From: Thereva unica
Taxonomy: Eukaryota > Arthropoda > Insecta > Diptera > Therevidae
Direction: 5' to 3'
Length of the DNA stretch: 64,000 bases
Assembly: GCA_949987705.1 (NCBI GenBank)
Contig: OX465286.1
Span: 12,009,092 to 12,073,091 of the forward strand
This document shows, piece after piece, positions 55,560 to 64,000 of the stretch. Numbering within the stretch: position 1 is the stretch's first letter; each line of letters begins with the position of its first letter. The translations under genes were made by a program, and so were the position numbers. The notes beneath the pieces were generated by a model. It was not told where the DNA came from, searched no databases, and worked only from the letters and a program-made list of their open reading frames with translations.

Positions 55560-56881
55560 TGTCGTACAAAGAATGCATGAAATCAGAATTGGATCTTTTT
55601 TCAACACCACCAGTTCAGAGCAATATTTTGAAAACAGAAGAAGTAGCATATAAGCCAATAGCCTCGCTCGACAACTCCTCCGTTCTAGAGTTTGTAACTT
55701 TGGGTCATGGAGATACATACCGTGATTTATCTAGCATATATCTTCGTTTAAAATTGCAATTAATAAAAATAAAAGATGGAAAAGAAGAACTTTATCCAGA
55801 TGATGGTGATGCTCCAGGTTTAATAAACAATATTTTACACTCCATATTTCGCCAGTGCACTGTATATTTGAATGGAAAACCAATTGCTCAAACCGACCAC
55901 AATTACAATTATCGCGCTTATATTGAAAATTTATTAAATTATGGCAAAGATGCGGCATCTACCCATTTGGAGTCGGTTGGCTGGTATCTTGACAAAGATG
56001 ACACGGAAATTGCAGATATCGATAAACCCGTCGCTGAATTACATCAAGGCTATCTAGATCGTCAGAAACTCTTCAATAAAAGTAATGTGGTTGAATTGAT
56101 GGGGAAAATCCATACTGACTTGCTTAATCAGGATAAGTTGCTATTAAACGGTGTCGATTTACGTGTTGTTTTATCGCTTGAAAAACCAGAATTTTATATT
56201 TTATCCAAGGACGGTACCGACTCACCACAATTAAAAATCTTGGATGCAACCATGTACATGAATCACGTGACAGTTAATCCGAATATTTTATTAGCACATG
56301 AGACAGTTTTACAGCGATCAAACGCCATATACCCATACAAGCGAGTTGAAGTTAAAAGTTACACTATTCCAGCAAACACATTCACACTTTCACTGGATAA
56401 TATCGTCATCGGACAGTTACCGAACTTAATAATTTTTGGAATGGTGGACAATGATGCTTACACGGGCAGAAGAACAAAGAACCCCTTCAACTTTAAACAT
56501 AACAACATTACCAGATTCAATTTATCAGTGAATGGCGTGCAGATACCAAATCAACCCCTTGAATTTGACTACTCAAAAGATAATCCGATTAGTACACGCG
56601 GATACAATACGTTATTCAGGGGAACAGGTATTCATTATTTCGATAAAGGTCATCAAATATCCAAGAAATTATTTGACAAGGGATGTTTTCTTCTCGCTTT
56701 CGATTTAACAACAGACAATTCATATAACGCGACTTGCGGCAATTTACTAAATCAGGGAACAGTACGAGTTGAAGGAAAATTTAGAGACGCGTTAAAAAAT
56801 AGTGTGACATGCATTGTATATGCCGAGTACGATGGAAGCATTGAAATTGACAAGGATCGAAATGTTTACACAAATTTTTAA
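55559..56881 (+). CDS. Polinton major capsid protein (double jelly-roll type), 440 aa
   Basis: Start ATG overlaps the stop of the previous gene. The N-terminal SELDLFSTPPVQSNI..., then LGHGDTYRDLSSIYLRLKLQL and FRQCTVYLNGKPIAQTDHNYNYRAYIENLLNYG, match the widely distributed Polinton MCP (PY) family. That family is often mislabelled in animal genomes as F54H12.2-like uncharacterised protein. The family has two jelly-roll domains and forms hexon-like trimers of an icosahedral capsid. The product is intact from start to TAA and ends with ...CIVYAEYDGSIEID...NVYTNF. Length is at the short side for the family. An intact MCP suggests that virion-forming capacity was lost recently, if at all. Confidence 0.88.
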   Translation: MSYKECMKSELDLFSTPPVQSNILKTEEVAYKPIASLDNSSVLEFVTLGHGDTYRDLSSIYLRLKLQLIKIKDGKEELYPDDGDAPGLINNILHSIFRQCTVYLNGKPIAQTDHNYNYRAYIENLLNYGKDAASTHLESVGWYLDKDDTEIADIDKPVAELHQGYLDRQKLFNKSNVVELMGKIHTDLLNQDKLLLNGVDLRVVLSLEKPEFYILSKDGTDSPQLKILDATMYMNHVTVNPNILLAHETVLQRSNAIYPYKRVEVKSYTIPANTFTLSLDNIVIGQLPNLIIFGMVDNDAYTGRRTKNPFNFKHNNITRFNLSVNGVQIPNQPLEFDYSKDNPISTRGYNTLFRGTGIHYFDKGHQISKKLFDKGCFLLAFDLTTDNSYNATCGNLLNQGTVRVEGKFRDALKNSVTCIVYAEYDGSIEIDKDRNVYTNF

Positions 56882-56884
56882 ATC

Positions 56885-56892
56885 TATATAAG
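56885..56892 (+). promoter_or_regulatory. TATA box for the 114-aa/protease gene group
   Basis: TATATAAG, immediately after the MCP stop and 46 bp before the ATG at 56938. Confidence 0.5.
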
Positions 56893-56937
56893 GTGGATAC
56901 GATATGTTCCAACTGTTAGTTGGTGAATTGATTTATT

Positions 56938-57282
56938 ATGGTAACAATGAGCTGTTTAATTAATGTGGAATACTTTTGTGGAGGTGAATATACCTTCTTT
57001 AAAAAAGTCTCTTTCGCTGGATTCACTGCGCAAAATAAAACGTTTGCGAAGGAAATAATTTTTAAATATCCAACATCTAGTTTGGAATGCAGTGAACAAC
57101 AATCAAGTAAATTTGGTAATCTTGAACTAAAACGTATGGATGAAGACCTTATAAAAACTCTAGCGAAATTTAAGACAATCTTTGTTCGTGGTACATCAAC
57201 TAAGGAGTTTATAAATAACTATGTTACATCTCTCACCGAGGTCATTGACTTAGAAGCAGCATTTACCTGTGAACAAGAATGA
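56938..57282 (+). CDS. Unknown Polinton protein, 114 aa (similar in layout to the 141-aa ORF at 58479-58904)
   Basis: Starts MVTMSCLINVEYFCGGEYTF and contains FFKKVSF, FKYPTSSLE, then TIFVRGTSTKEFINNY. The order strand, F-x-K-E/K, a P-containing turn and a final I(F/Y)V(R/K)G-x-x-x-x-E/Q-F/L motif is shared with the 141-aa protein encoded at 58479-58904. Proteins of this pattern accompany Polintons in many insects and may have an RNase H-like or exonuclease-like fold. That assignment is weak and no full catalytic set can be seen here. Its stop overlaps the protease start (ATGA). Confidence 0.6.
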   Translation: MVTMSCLINVEYFCGGEYTFFKKVSFAGFTAQNKTFAKEIIFKYPTSSLECSEQQSSKFGNLELKRMDEDLIKTLAKFKTIFVRGTSTKEFINNYVTSLTEVIDLEAAFTCEQE

Positions 57283-57806
57283 ACACGATCGAACTTGCAA
57301 CTGCATTGACAAATAATCGCCTAACAAACAAGTTTTTTAGAGGAGTCTTCCCCTGCAACCATCTACCACAAAAAATAAAAAAACCCGCATGCGTCATAGC
57401 TAATACGGATCCATCACATAAAGACGGAACTCACTGGGTTGCATTTTATTTCCCGAAACAAGGTTCTGCAGAGTACTTTGACTCATTTGGAAGATATCCC
57501 ACCAATAAGTTTTTTCAAAGATTTCTTTTAAATAATTCAAAGACTTTTTTAAATAATAAAAAACGTTTGCAGGGACAATTTTCATCGACATGTGGACATT
57601 ATTGTTGTGTATTTCTATATTCTCGGTGTAGAGGAAAGAGCCTAAAGAATTTTTTAACACAATTCTCTTCGAGCGATTTCAGTTTAAATGATAATAAAAT
57701 AGTTAATTTATACTTGAAGAATTTTACACAAAGTGGTGGAGACTTTTGTAACCAATCATGTAAAGCCGAGATCAGCACTATAAAAACACTGAACAAAAGC
57801 TGTTAA
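57279..57806 (+). CDS. PRO: Adenain-like cysteine protease, 175 aa
   Basis: Contains GTHWVAFYF (His52), AEYFDSFGRYP (Asp68), the oxyanion-hole Gln in LQGQFSSTCGHYC (Gln98 or Gln100) and nucleophile Cys105. This is the His-Asp/Glu-Gln-Cys order and spacing of adenovirus protease. In Polintons the enzyme matures capsid and core proteins in the particle. The ATG overlaps the preceding stop by four bases, so expression is coupled. The length is normal, all four active-site residues are present, and there is no frameshift. The C-terminus carries extra Cys residues of unknown role. Confidence 0.92.
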   Translation: MNTIELATALTNNRLTNKFFRGVFPCNHLPQKIKKPACVIANTDPSHKDGTHWVAFYFPKQGSAEYFDSFGRYPTNKFFQRFLLNNSKTFLNNKKRLQGQFSSTCGHYCCVFLYSRCRGKSLKNFLTQFSSSDFSLNDNKIVNLYLKNFTQSGGDFCNQSCKAEISTIKTLNKSC

Positions 57807-57812
57807 TATTTA

Positions 57813-58454
57813 ATGTTAAAGTTTAATTTGAGTAACATGGGGCCATCACGTAAAAGACAGAGGACCACTGGTGCTAAAGGAAAAAAGAAGCTGTCCAAAT
57901 GCGAAGCAGAAGTTGTCGGTGAAAATCTCTTATTAAATTACACGTACCATTTGGACGACTGCCATAACTGGAAGATAATACTCGGCTTTGACTCAACATT
58001 GTTCGAGGCGCAAATAGTATTTCAGCGTCATGGACTCATCCCAATATCAGCATCCTATCCCGAATGGACATCTATTTACAACCATCTTGGTGCTTTAAAA
58101 ACGAAAATGGAAAATTTATCTTCAGCAAATCAGACGAAGGAGTACAAAATCCCCATTGGCAGTGGCAGCATCACTCTAAGGCAAGCGGAACTTTGTAAAT
58201 TATTTGAAATGCTGAAATTTTTAAACATCGTTATGTACCACAATAACAATGCTTCAGAGAGCGTGAAAGAATATTATAAGAAGTACATTGAAAAATGTAA
58301 AGAAAAAAATGTATTAACATTAGCATGTGAAGATTTTTTTATTCCAAGTCGAACGTCTTATGTACACTTAAATTATTCTCGACTTTTTTATGAAATACCT
58401 TTGTATTGTATTGCAAATCTTGTTTTTGATACGATAAATTTTGACTGCAAATAA
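57813..58454 (+). CDS. Unknown Polinton protein, 213 aa
   Basis: ATG at 57813; a second ATG at 57837 (MGPSRKRQRTT) may be the real start, as it begins with a basic, nuclear-localisation-like stretch (GPSRKRQRTTGAKGKKK). The body looks like one globular domain with many hydrophobic positions (NWKIILGFDSTLFEAQIVFQRHG, TLRQAELCKLFEMLKFLNIVMYH). The C-terminus is aromatic-rich (YVHLNYSRLFYEIPLYC). I do not recognise it. The position after the protease, at the end of the rightward cluster, suggests an accessory or regulatory role. Its stop is 24 bp from that of the converging gene. Confidence 0.65.
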   Translation: MLKFNLSNMGPSRKRQRTTGAKGKKKLSKCEAEVVGENLLLNYTYHLDDCHNWKIILGFDSTLFEAQIVFQRHGLIPISASYPEWTSIYNHLGALKTKMENLSSANQTKEYKIPIGSGSITLRQAELCKLFEMLKFLNIVMYHNNNASESVKEYYKKYIEKCKEKNVLTLACEDFFIPSRTSYVHLNYSRLFYEIPLYCIANLVFDTINFDCK

Positions 58455-58484
58455 ATAAAATACAACTAAAAAATTCTTTTATTT
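58450..58484. terminator. Overlapping bidirectional polyadenylation region
   Basis: Plus-strand AAATAAATAAAAT runs through the stop of the 213-aa gene. On the minus strand, TTAAATAAAAG contains the stop of the 141-aa gene. Both convergent transcripts thus have their AATAAA-type signals in or just beyond their stop codons. Confidence 0.5.
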
Positions 58485-58904
58485 AAAACATTTATTCACT
58501 AGCATGTACAAATAAATATTAAAACAATTTTGTACGGCACATCTTAGACTAGGTGATTTTCCATGTATAGTGCAGAAAGCTCCAAAATTTTCCAAGTTGG
58601 CTAGTTGGCTCTTTTCTAGTCCTTTCACGTAAATTGTTGCATTTGAATAATTCGACAGTATCTTGGGTAATTCGTTGTAATTAATAATGCCGCCGTTCCA
58701 TCTTAATCCATTTATTTTTCTAAAGTTGAAATCATTTTGCCAACGAGCTTTTGACGGTAGTTCATTATACGGGTATGGAGGCATAAAATAGTATAAACTT
58801 GGTATAAGCGACCCGTGATGCAAGACGGACAGCTCCTTAGCAAATAGCTGTCCGTTAATTCCACTGACAAATTGTACATCTAAAACAACTCTATCGGAAC
58901 TCAT
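58479..58904 (-). CDS. Unknown Polinton protein, 141 aa, possibly RNase H/exonuclease-like
   Basis: Starts MSSDRVVLDVQFVSGINGQLFAKELSVLHHG. It has PPYPYNELPSKARWQNDFNFR, GLRWNGGIINYNELPKIL and ATIYVKGLEKSQLANL. The pattern VxF...FxKEL...PP...L...W..G...Y..L..IL...IYVKG is common in proteins linked with Polintons in arthropods. Some of these look like divergent DEDD/RNase H-like exonucleases (an Asp in the first strand, a K-G at the end of another). The function is not established, and I cannot identify a complete active site. It has its own TATA-like box (58961-58970) and probably shares ancestry with the 114-aa gene at 56938. Confidence 0.65.
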   Translation of the reverse strand: MSSDRVVLDVQFVSGINGQLFAKELSVLHHGSLIPSLYYFMPPYPYNELPSKARWQNDFNFRKINGLRWNGGIINYNELPKILSNYSNATIYVKGLEKSQLANLENFGAFCTIHGKSPSLRCAVQNCFNIYLYMLVNKCFK

Positions 58905-58960
58905 AACTTTAACTACTCAAAGGAAAATATCAAACTATTTAAATTTATTTATTTTAAAGC

Positions 58961-58970
58961 TTTATATATG
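58961..58970 (-). promoter_or_regulatory. TATA box for the 141-aa gene
   Basis: CATATATAAA on the minus strand, about 57 bp before the ATG at 58904. It lies directly after the stop of the PolB-N-like frame, showing that the two are separate transcription units. Confidence 0.5.
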
Positions 58971-59351
58971 CTACTCGCTGCCTTGAGGCAAATGGACTGA
59001 TGTTACTTCCAAACAAAATGTGTCAGTGCTTGCTCCTTCTGAATTGCTCTGAAAGATTTTCGCAACCATTTCCCAGATGTCACTAGTTTTTACATCAGAT
59101 GCCAACTTATAATTTATCCATCCAGGGCCTCTTTCCCTAAAGCTGGCACCGCAAAAAGTAATACCAACATAGTCATTTGGTTGGATCACCGTCATCACAT
59201 GTTGAATAATGTCTTCAATGCTGCTCTTAAACCATGTTAAAGGTTCTACATTCCTTGGCGTGTCATTGATTTTAAATTCAATTTTGCGACCCCTCACATT
59301 GAAACGTTTGTTGTGGGTTATTATATCTCTAATGATGCTAAATTTAGCCAT
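58971..59351 (-). CDS. PolB N-terminal-like fragment, 126 aa
   Basis: The frame starts MAKFSIIRDIITHNKRFNVRG and includes SIEDIIQHVMTVIQPNDYVGITF, GPGWINYK, DIWEMVAKIFQSNSEG and FCLEVTSVHLPQG, then stops after two more residues. This order (short N-terminal strand, PNDxVGI, WxMxxKxxQSN, ending in LPxG) resembles the N-terminal non-catalytic region of Polinton protein-primed DNA polymerase B. No exonuclease or polymerase domain follows; the next gene's promoter begins at once. I interpret it as the remnant left after deletion of the rest of PolB. It could also be an independently retained small protein, since it has a good TATA box and no lesion. Confidence 0.6.
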   Translation of the reverse strand: MAKFSIIRDIITHNKRFNVRGRKIEFKINDTPRNVEPLTWFKSSIEDIIQHVMTVIQPNDYVGITFCGASFRERGPGWINYKLASDVKTSDIWEMVAKIFQSNSEGASTDTFCLEVTSVHLPQGSE

Positions 59352-59414
59352 TTTTCAACAATGTTTTCTAAGCTATGCCAAGCACGCACGTTGCATATTG
59401 CTTTTGTTTCTCTG

Positions 59415-59422
59415 TTTATATA
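59415..59422 (-). promoter_or_regulatory. TATA box for the PolB-N-like frame
   Basis: TATATAAA on the minus strand, about 64 bp before the ATG at 59351. Confidence 0.5.
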
Positions 59423-60310
59423 GGAGCTCGAAGGCACAATAATGAATAATTAATTTAATGATTAATAAAAATCTGATATTACAAAATCAATTTAATTTTC
59501 CCGCATTTAAATGAAAAACGTATCATGTGCAATTCTTCTCTCTTTCACACTTTGTTTTGCATTTAATCTTTACCCCGCGCTGAATCTCAGCTAGCAAAAA
59601 GTGTATTTTTTACCCATCCCGATATTTATGAATGTATCAAGTTCATTCATTCACTCGGTTTCATAATTTCAGATAGTAACAACAACAACAACCATGCAAT
59701 ACTCGCCGAGAATCATCGGCATCGAAAGTATCCACAGTGTCTGGCTGTGGAGCATTGGGCACATGTGCAGCCATTCATGTATGGGCGGGAAAAATTGTAA
59801 AAATATAAACAAACCAGTGCTTTCAAAGAATATTATCAATATGTTTTTAAATATTGATGATGGAAATTCAACTAAAAAATCATATAAAACATTAATTATT
59901 AATTTAACATAGTTTTAATAGTTTAAAATATTAACGACTCGTCGATAAAATGTTTGCAAGGTGATAAATCCACGGGTCTTGCATTTGTTTATTTTGCAAA
60001 GGTACACTTTACCTCCATCCACAATAGCTGTCTGTTCAGGTTATAGCAACAACAACCATGCAATAGTCGCACTGCAGCACAACCGCTGTTTTCTTTTTCC
60101 TTTTAGGCCGGTAGATTTTGCCGCTCAAATTGCTGCTGCTGCAGTTTTTGTTTTTGTTTTTCTTGGCCTTTCTTTCTCATATTTGTAAGCTCTTGCAGCT
60201 GTGATCGCGATCGTGTGCATCGGCTCGCTGGGTCGCAAAATACTTCGCAAGATCTAAAAATAGAATCTCACAACTGCATGTGTACACAGATAACGAGACT
60301 CCATTCAACT
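59423..60310. other. Polinton right non-coding region, no gene
   Basis: About 0.9 kb with no convincing gene. A ~26-base motif (AACAACAACCATGCAATA then TCGC after one variable base) occurs at 59681-59706 and again at 60046-60070. The rest is AT-rich. A normal Polinton would have its polymerase gene in or beside this part, so it may be scar tissue from the deletion or a regulatory zone. Confidence 0.5.
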
Positions 60311-60399
60311 GCCGTCTTGGTCAAGTTGGCTAAGGCGTTGGTTTTTCTGTTCGCGATTTGTGTGGCGCTGGTTCGATTCCCAAGCAATGTGCGATTTTT
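60311..60399 (+). ncRNA. tRNA-like Pol III unit (box A, box B, T5), SINE-like
   Basis: Box A TGGTCAAGTTGG (60318-60329) fits TRGYNNARNNGG. Box B GTTCGATTC (60371-60379) fits GWTCRANNC. Their 53-bp spacing suits a class II (Leu/Ser-type) tRNA head. A TTTTT run at 60395-60399 could end Pol III transcription. The T-arm and acceptor stem do not pair properly, so it is not a functional tRNA gene. It may be a SINE head or a Pol III transcript belonging to the element. Confidence 0.4.
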
Positions 60400-60711
60400 C
60401 TCTGGAATGATTTGTTGTACAGAGTGTAAAATCAGTGCTTTGTAGAGGCTAGGGCAAGGCTCAACCAATAGCTTCGTGGCTCAGACGGTAGCTACCGCCG
60501 CAGTCTAGGCAGTAGCTTCCGCCAAAGGCCAACCTGCCAAAGCCACTGACGCAGTCCCGGACCTGCTCTGCAGAGACTAGGGCGCACGTACGAGTCTGAG
60601 TAAATACCTTCCGTCACAGACCGGGCAAAAGCTACCGCCGCCGCCTGTAGCTTCCGCCCAACCTGCCAAGCCACCGACCCCTGCCAAGTTCCAAACCACT
60701 TTCCCTCACCG
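60400..60711. repeat. Right subterminal region with duplicated GTAGCTTCCGCC segments
   Basis: GTAGCTACCGCCG / GTAGCTTCCGCC-type motifs, followed by CCAACCTGCCAAAGCCAC, occur twice, near 60488-60548 and 60628-60680, forming imperfect direct repeats about 130 bp apart. GC-rich, no gene. Confidence 0.5.
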
Positions 60712-61185
60712 CGCGAGACCCCAAGCCACCACCGAGTCTCAAGCCAGACCCCCGCACCGAGCACCCCACCAAGACCACAAGCCCTGCCACACCACCACCA
60801 CCACCACCACCATCACCATCACCACCACCATCACCATCACCAACTCCCACTCACACCCACACACTCCATCACTTTCGCTTTCCGACCCAAAGTGACATAA
60901 ACAAAGCCATCCACGCGAACCAAACTAGAGGCCGCCTGTCAATCAAAGTGACTTCGCTGAGGCCCCAGCCGTGGACCCCGCCGCAGCCCCGCCGAGCCCG
61001 ACCCTCCCGCTGAGCCAAGCCACCGACCGACCCAGTTCCCAGACTCGTCCACGGCCAAGGCCAACAACCTTGACCTACATTCCAGCGTGATGACAGGTGA
61101 TTGATTAATGACCCTGACCTAGTTCCGTGACCTAGTTCCCACGGTACTGAAAATTTTCACATGCCCAAGTGGCGGAGTACCTACT
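60712..61185. repeat. Polinton right terminal inverted repeat
   Basis: Reverse complement of 49066-49510, ending GGCGGAGTACCTACT. It has a longer trinucleotide/hexanucleotide tract (CACCAT/CACCACn, about 60789-60840) than the left copy. The outer ~325 bp appear identical to the left. Confidence 0.95.
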
Positions 61186-61191
61186 CCCATT
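61186..61191. repeat. Polinton target-site duplication, right copy (CCCATT)
   Basis: Second copy of the six bases at 49060-49065, followed directly by the remainder of the interrupted satellite monomer (CATTAAGATCCC). Confidence 0.95.
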
Positions 61192-64000
61192 CATTAAGAT
61201 CCCAGCACTTTCGTGAAATCGACCAAAAATATCCCAAGGGGTACCCCTTTGCAAAATTTCCGGTTTTGGGAAAATTCTGGAGTGGCCCTTTTTTGGATGG
61301 GAAATTGTTAGGGACCTCCCAGGGAGTCTGTGAATTCAATCCCACCCCGGGCTGACCAGTATTTCCCGAGATAATGGGCATTCTGCAGCCCCCCTTGGGG
61401 AAATCACAAAAGAGGGGATAACTCCCGAACCCCTTGGAATTTCTGGACCAAATCAAGTGCGCTGAACTCGGGGGAGCGAGCCCTTTCCAACGATACCCCA
61501 TTCATTAAGATCCCAGCACTTTCGTGAAATCGACCAAAAATATCCCAAGGGAAATTTTCCGGTTTTGGGAAAATTCTGGAGTGGCCCTTTTTTGGATGGG
61601 AAATTGTTAGGGACCTCCCAGGGAGGCTGTGAATTCAATCCCACCCCGGGCTGACCAGTATTTCCCGAGATAATGGGCATCCTGCAGCCCCCCTTGGGGA
61701 AATCACAAAAGAGGGGATAACTCCCGAACCCCTTGTTATTTCTGGACCAAATAAAGTGCGCTGAACTCGGGGGAGCGAGCCCTTTCCAACGATACCCCAT
61801 TCATTAAGATCCCAGCACTTTCGTGAAATCGACCAAAAATATCCCAAGGGGTACCCCTTTGCAAAATTTCCGGTTTTGGGAAAATTCTGGAGTGGCCCTT
61901 TTTTGGATGGGAAATTGTTAGGGACCTCCCAGGGAGTCTGTGAATTCAATCCCACCCCGGGCTGACCAGTATTTCCCGAGATAATGGGCATTTTGCAGCC
62001 CCCCTTGGGGAAATCACAAAAGAGGGGATAACTCCCGAACCCCTTGGAATTTCTGGACCAAATCAAGTGCGCTGAACTCGGGGGAGCGAGCCCTTTCCAA
62101 CGATACCCCATTCATTAAGATCCCAGAACTTTCGTGAAATCGACCAAAAATATCCCAAGGGGTACCCCTTTGCAAAATTTCCGGTTTTGGGAAAATTCTG
62201 GAGTGGCCCTTTTTTGGATGGGAAATTGTTAGGGACCTCCCAGGGAGTCTGTGAATTCAATCCCACCCCGGGCTGACCAGTATTTCCCGAGATAATGGGC
62301 ATTCTGCAGCCCCCCTTGGGGAAATCACAAAAGAGGGGATAACTCCCGAACCCCTTGTTATTTCTGGACCAAATAAAGTGCGCTGAACTCGGGGGAGCGA
62401 GCCCTTTCCAACGATACCCCATTCATTAAGATCCCAGCACTTTCGTGAAATCGACCAAAAATATCCCAAGGGGTACCCCTTTGAAAATTTTCCGGTTTTG
62501 GGAAAATTCTGGAGTGGTCCTTTTTTGGATGGGAAATTGTTAGGGACCTCCCAGGGAGGCTGTGAATTCAATCCCACCCGGGCTGACCAGTATTTCCCGA
62601 GATAATGGGCATTCTGCAGCCCCCCTTGGGGAAATCACAAAAGAGGGGATAACTCCCGAACCCCTTGGAATTTCTGGACCAAATCAAGTGCGCTGAACTC
62701 GGGGGAGCGAGCCCTTTCCAACGATACCCCATTCATTAAGATCCCAGAACTTTCGTGAAATCGACCAAAAATATCCCAAGGGGTACCCCTTTGAAAATTT
62801 TCCGGTTTTGGGGAAATTCTGGAGTGGCCCTTTTTTGGATGGGAAATTGTTAGGGACCTCCCAGGGAGTCTGTGAATTCAATCCCACCCCGGGCTGACCA
62901 GTATTTCCCGAGATAATGGGCATTCTGCAGCCCCCCTTGGGGAAATCACAAAAGAGGGGATAACTCCCGAACCCCTTGAAATTTCTGGACCAAATCAAGT
63001 GCGCTGAACTCGGGGGAGCGAGCCCTTTCCAACGATACCCTATTCATAAGGATCCCAGAACTTTCGTGAAATCGACCAAAAATATCCCAAGGGGTACCCC
63101 TTTGAAAATTTTCCGGTTTTGGGAAAATTCTGGAGTGGCCCTTTTTTGGATGGGAAATTGTTAGGGACCTCCCAGGGAGTCTGTGAATTCAATCCCACCC
63201 CGGGCTGACCAGTATTTCCCGAGATAATGGGCATTCTGCAGCCCCCCTTGGGGAAATCACAAAAGAGGGGATAACTCCCGAACCCCTTGTTATTTCTGGA
63301 CCAAATAAAGTGCGCTGAACTCGGGGGAGCGAGCCCTTTCCAACGATACCCCATTCATTAAGATCCCAGCACTTTCGTGAAATCGACCAAAAATATCCCA
63401 AGGGGTACCCCTTTGCAAAATTTCCGGTTTTGGGAAAATTCTGGAGTGGCCCTTTTTTGGATGGGAAATTGTTAGGGACCTCCCAGGGAGTCTGTGAATT
63501 CAATCCCACCCCGGGCTGACCAGTATTTCCCGAGATAATGGGCATTCTGCAGCCCCCCTTGGGGAAATCACAAAAGAGGGGATAACTCCCGAACCCCTTG
63601 TTATTTCTGGACCAAATAAAGTGCGCTGAACTCGGGGGAGCGAGCCCTTTCCAACGATACCCCATTCATTAAGATCCCAGCACTTTCGTGAAATCGACCA
63701 AAAATATCCCAAGGGGTACCCCTTTGAAAATTTTCCGGTTTTGGGAAAATTCTGGAGTGGCCCTTTTTTGGATGGGAAATTGTTAGGGACCTCCCAGGGA
63801 GGCTGTGAATTCAATCCCACCCCGGGCTGACCAGTATTTCCCGAGATAATGGGCATTCTGCAGCCCCCCTTGGGGAAATCACAAAAGAGGGGATAACTCC
63901 CGAACCCCTTGTTATTTCTGGACCAAATAAAGTGCGCTGAACTCGGGGGAGCGAGCCCTTTCCAACGATACCCCATTCATTAAGATCCCAGCACTTTCGT
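61192..64000. repeat. Satellite array continues right of the Polinton
   Basis: About nine more monomers of the same ~311-bp family, starting in mid-monomer where the left array stopped. Most carry GAGTCTGTGAATTC and CCTTGTTATTTCTGGACCAA variants, as does the last monomer left of the insertion, so both sides belong to one local subfamily. The array runs off the window end. One 299-bp monomer lies near 61550. Confidence 0.95.

Larger units (their letters stand above)
49066..61185. mobile_element. Maverick/Polinton DNA transposon (adintovirus-like), 12,120 bp
   Basis: Defined by a 6-bp target duplication, terminal inverted repeats of ~445-474 bp beginning AGTAGGTACTCCGCC, and a typical Polinton gene set: retroviral-type integrase, FtsK/A32-like packaging ATPase, adenain-like protease, major capsid and penton-like proteins, and small basic core proteins. 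Typical Polintons are 15-20 kb and encode a ~1,000-aa or larger protein-primed DNA polymerase B. Here only a 126-aa PolB-N-like frame is found, which explains the short length. The near-identical TIRs and perfect duplication indicate a young insertion. It is an endogenous element of an arthropod; several genes remain open, but the penton-like gene is frameshifted. Confidence 0.95.

Noticed and set aside
59694..59912. 72-codon plus-strand frame starting MQYSPRIIG
   Set aside because: No family features, and it begins in the duplicated CAACAACCATGCAAT motif; probably chance.
60311..60399. Functional tRNA gene
   Set aside because: Box A and box B are good, but the acceptor and T stems do not pair and no anticodon arm is evident; kept only as a tRNA-like Pol III unit.

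Overview
The window looks like an arthropod nuclear genome, most likely a fly. It opens with the last three coding exons of an ADP-ribosylation factor gene, with introns of 59 and 71 bp. The protein best matches Drosophila Arf102F (Arf4 type). No prokaryotic features are present. Almost everything after the first 0.5 kb is mobile or repetitive DNA, as in pericentromeric or other heterochromatin, so the Arf gene sits at the edge of a satellite domain. The species assignment is inference.

Layout. 1-463: Arf gene end. 464-2533: AT-rich intergenic DNA with a 334-bp TIR element (936-1269) and an 81-bp-arm imperfect palindrome (1926-2114). 2834-8128: an internally deleted minus-strand LINE with RNase H (LINE A). 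Its ORF1 is split by a nested, apparently complete RTE-like LINE (4745-8016, one intact 991-aa endonuclease/reverse transcriptase ORF, 5-bp target-site duplication). 8290-8460: a fragment of a third LINE touching the satellite. 8461-49065: about 130 tandem copies of a ~311-bp satellite monomer with 299-bp and ~301-bp deletion variants. The array shows several levels of recent rearrangement: a 2,857-bp duplication, a three-copy 2,736-bp higher-order repeat, and a ~9.9-kb duplication. 61192-64000: the same satellite resumes.

49066-61185 is a 12,120-bp Maverick/Polinton (adintovirus-like) DNA transposon inserted in one satellite monomer. It has a perfect 6-bp target-site duplication and ~450-bp terminal inverted repeats. 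It carries a chromodomain integrase, a packaging ATPase, an adenain-type protease, a double-jelly-roll-type major capsid protein, a penton-like protein interrupted near its C-terminus by a frameshift, two small virion-core-like proteins and several unknown proteins. It also carries a membrane-anchored BIR (IAP-type) protein followed by a tiny ATGA-overlapping ORF. No full-length protein-primed DNA polymerase B is present. Only a 126-aa ORF resembling the extreme N-terminus of Polinton PolB remains, so this copy is probably non-autonomous for replication.

The Polinton genes fall into compact, overlapping groups, most preceded by recognisable TATA boxes. Integrase-BIR-65 aa runs left. ATPase, core-like, unknown and penton run right. 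Core pVI-like and MCP run right. Unknown, protease and 213 aa run right. The PolB-N-like and exonuclease-like ORFs run left. The integrase and ATPase groups share an interleaved divergent promoter. The most noteworthy material is this BIR-carrying, PolB-depleted, chromodomain-integrase Polinton inside a young higher-order satellite.
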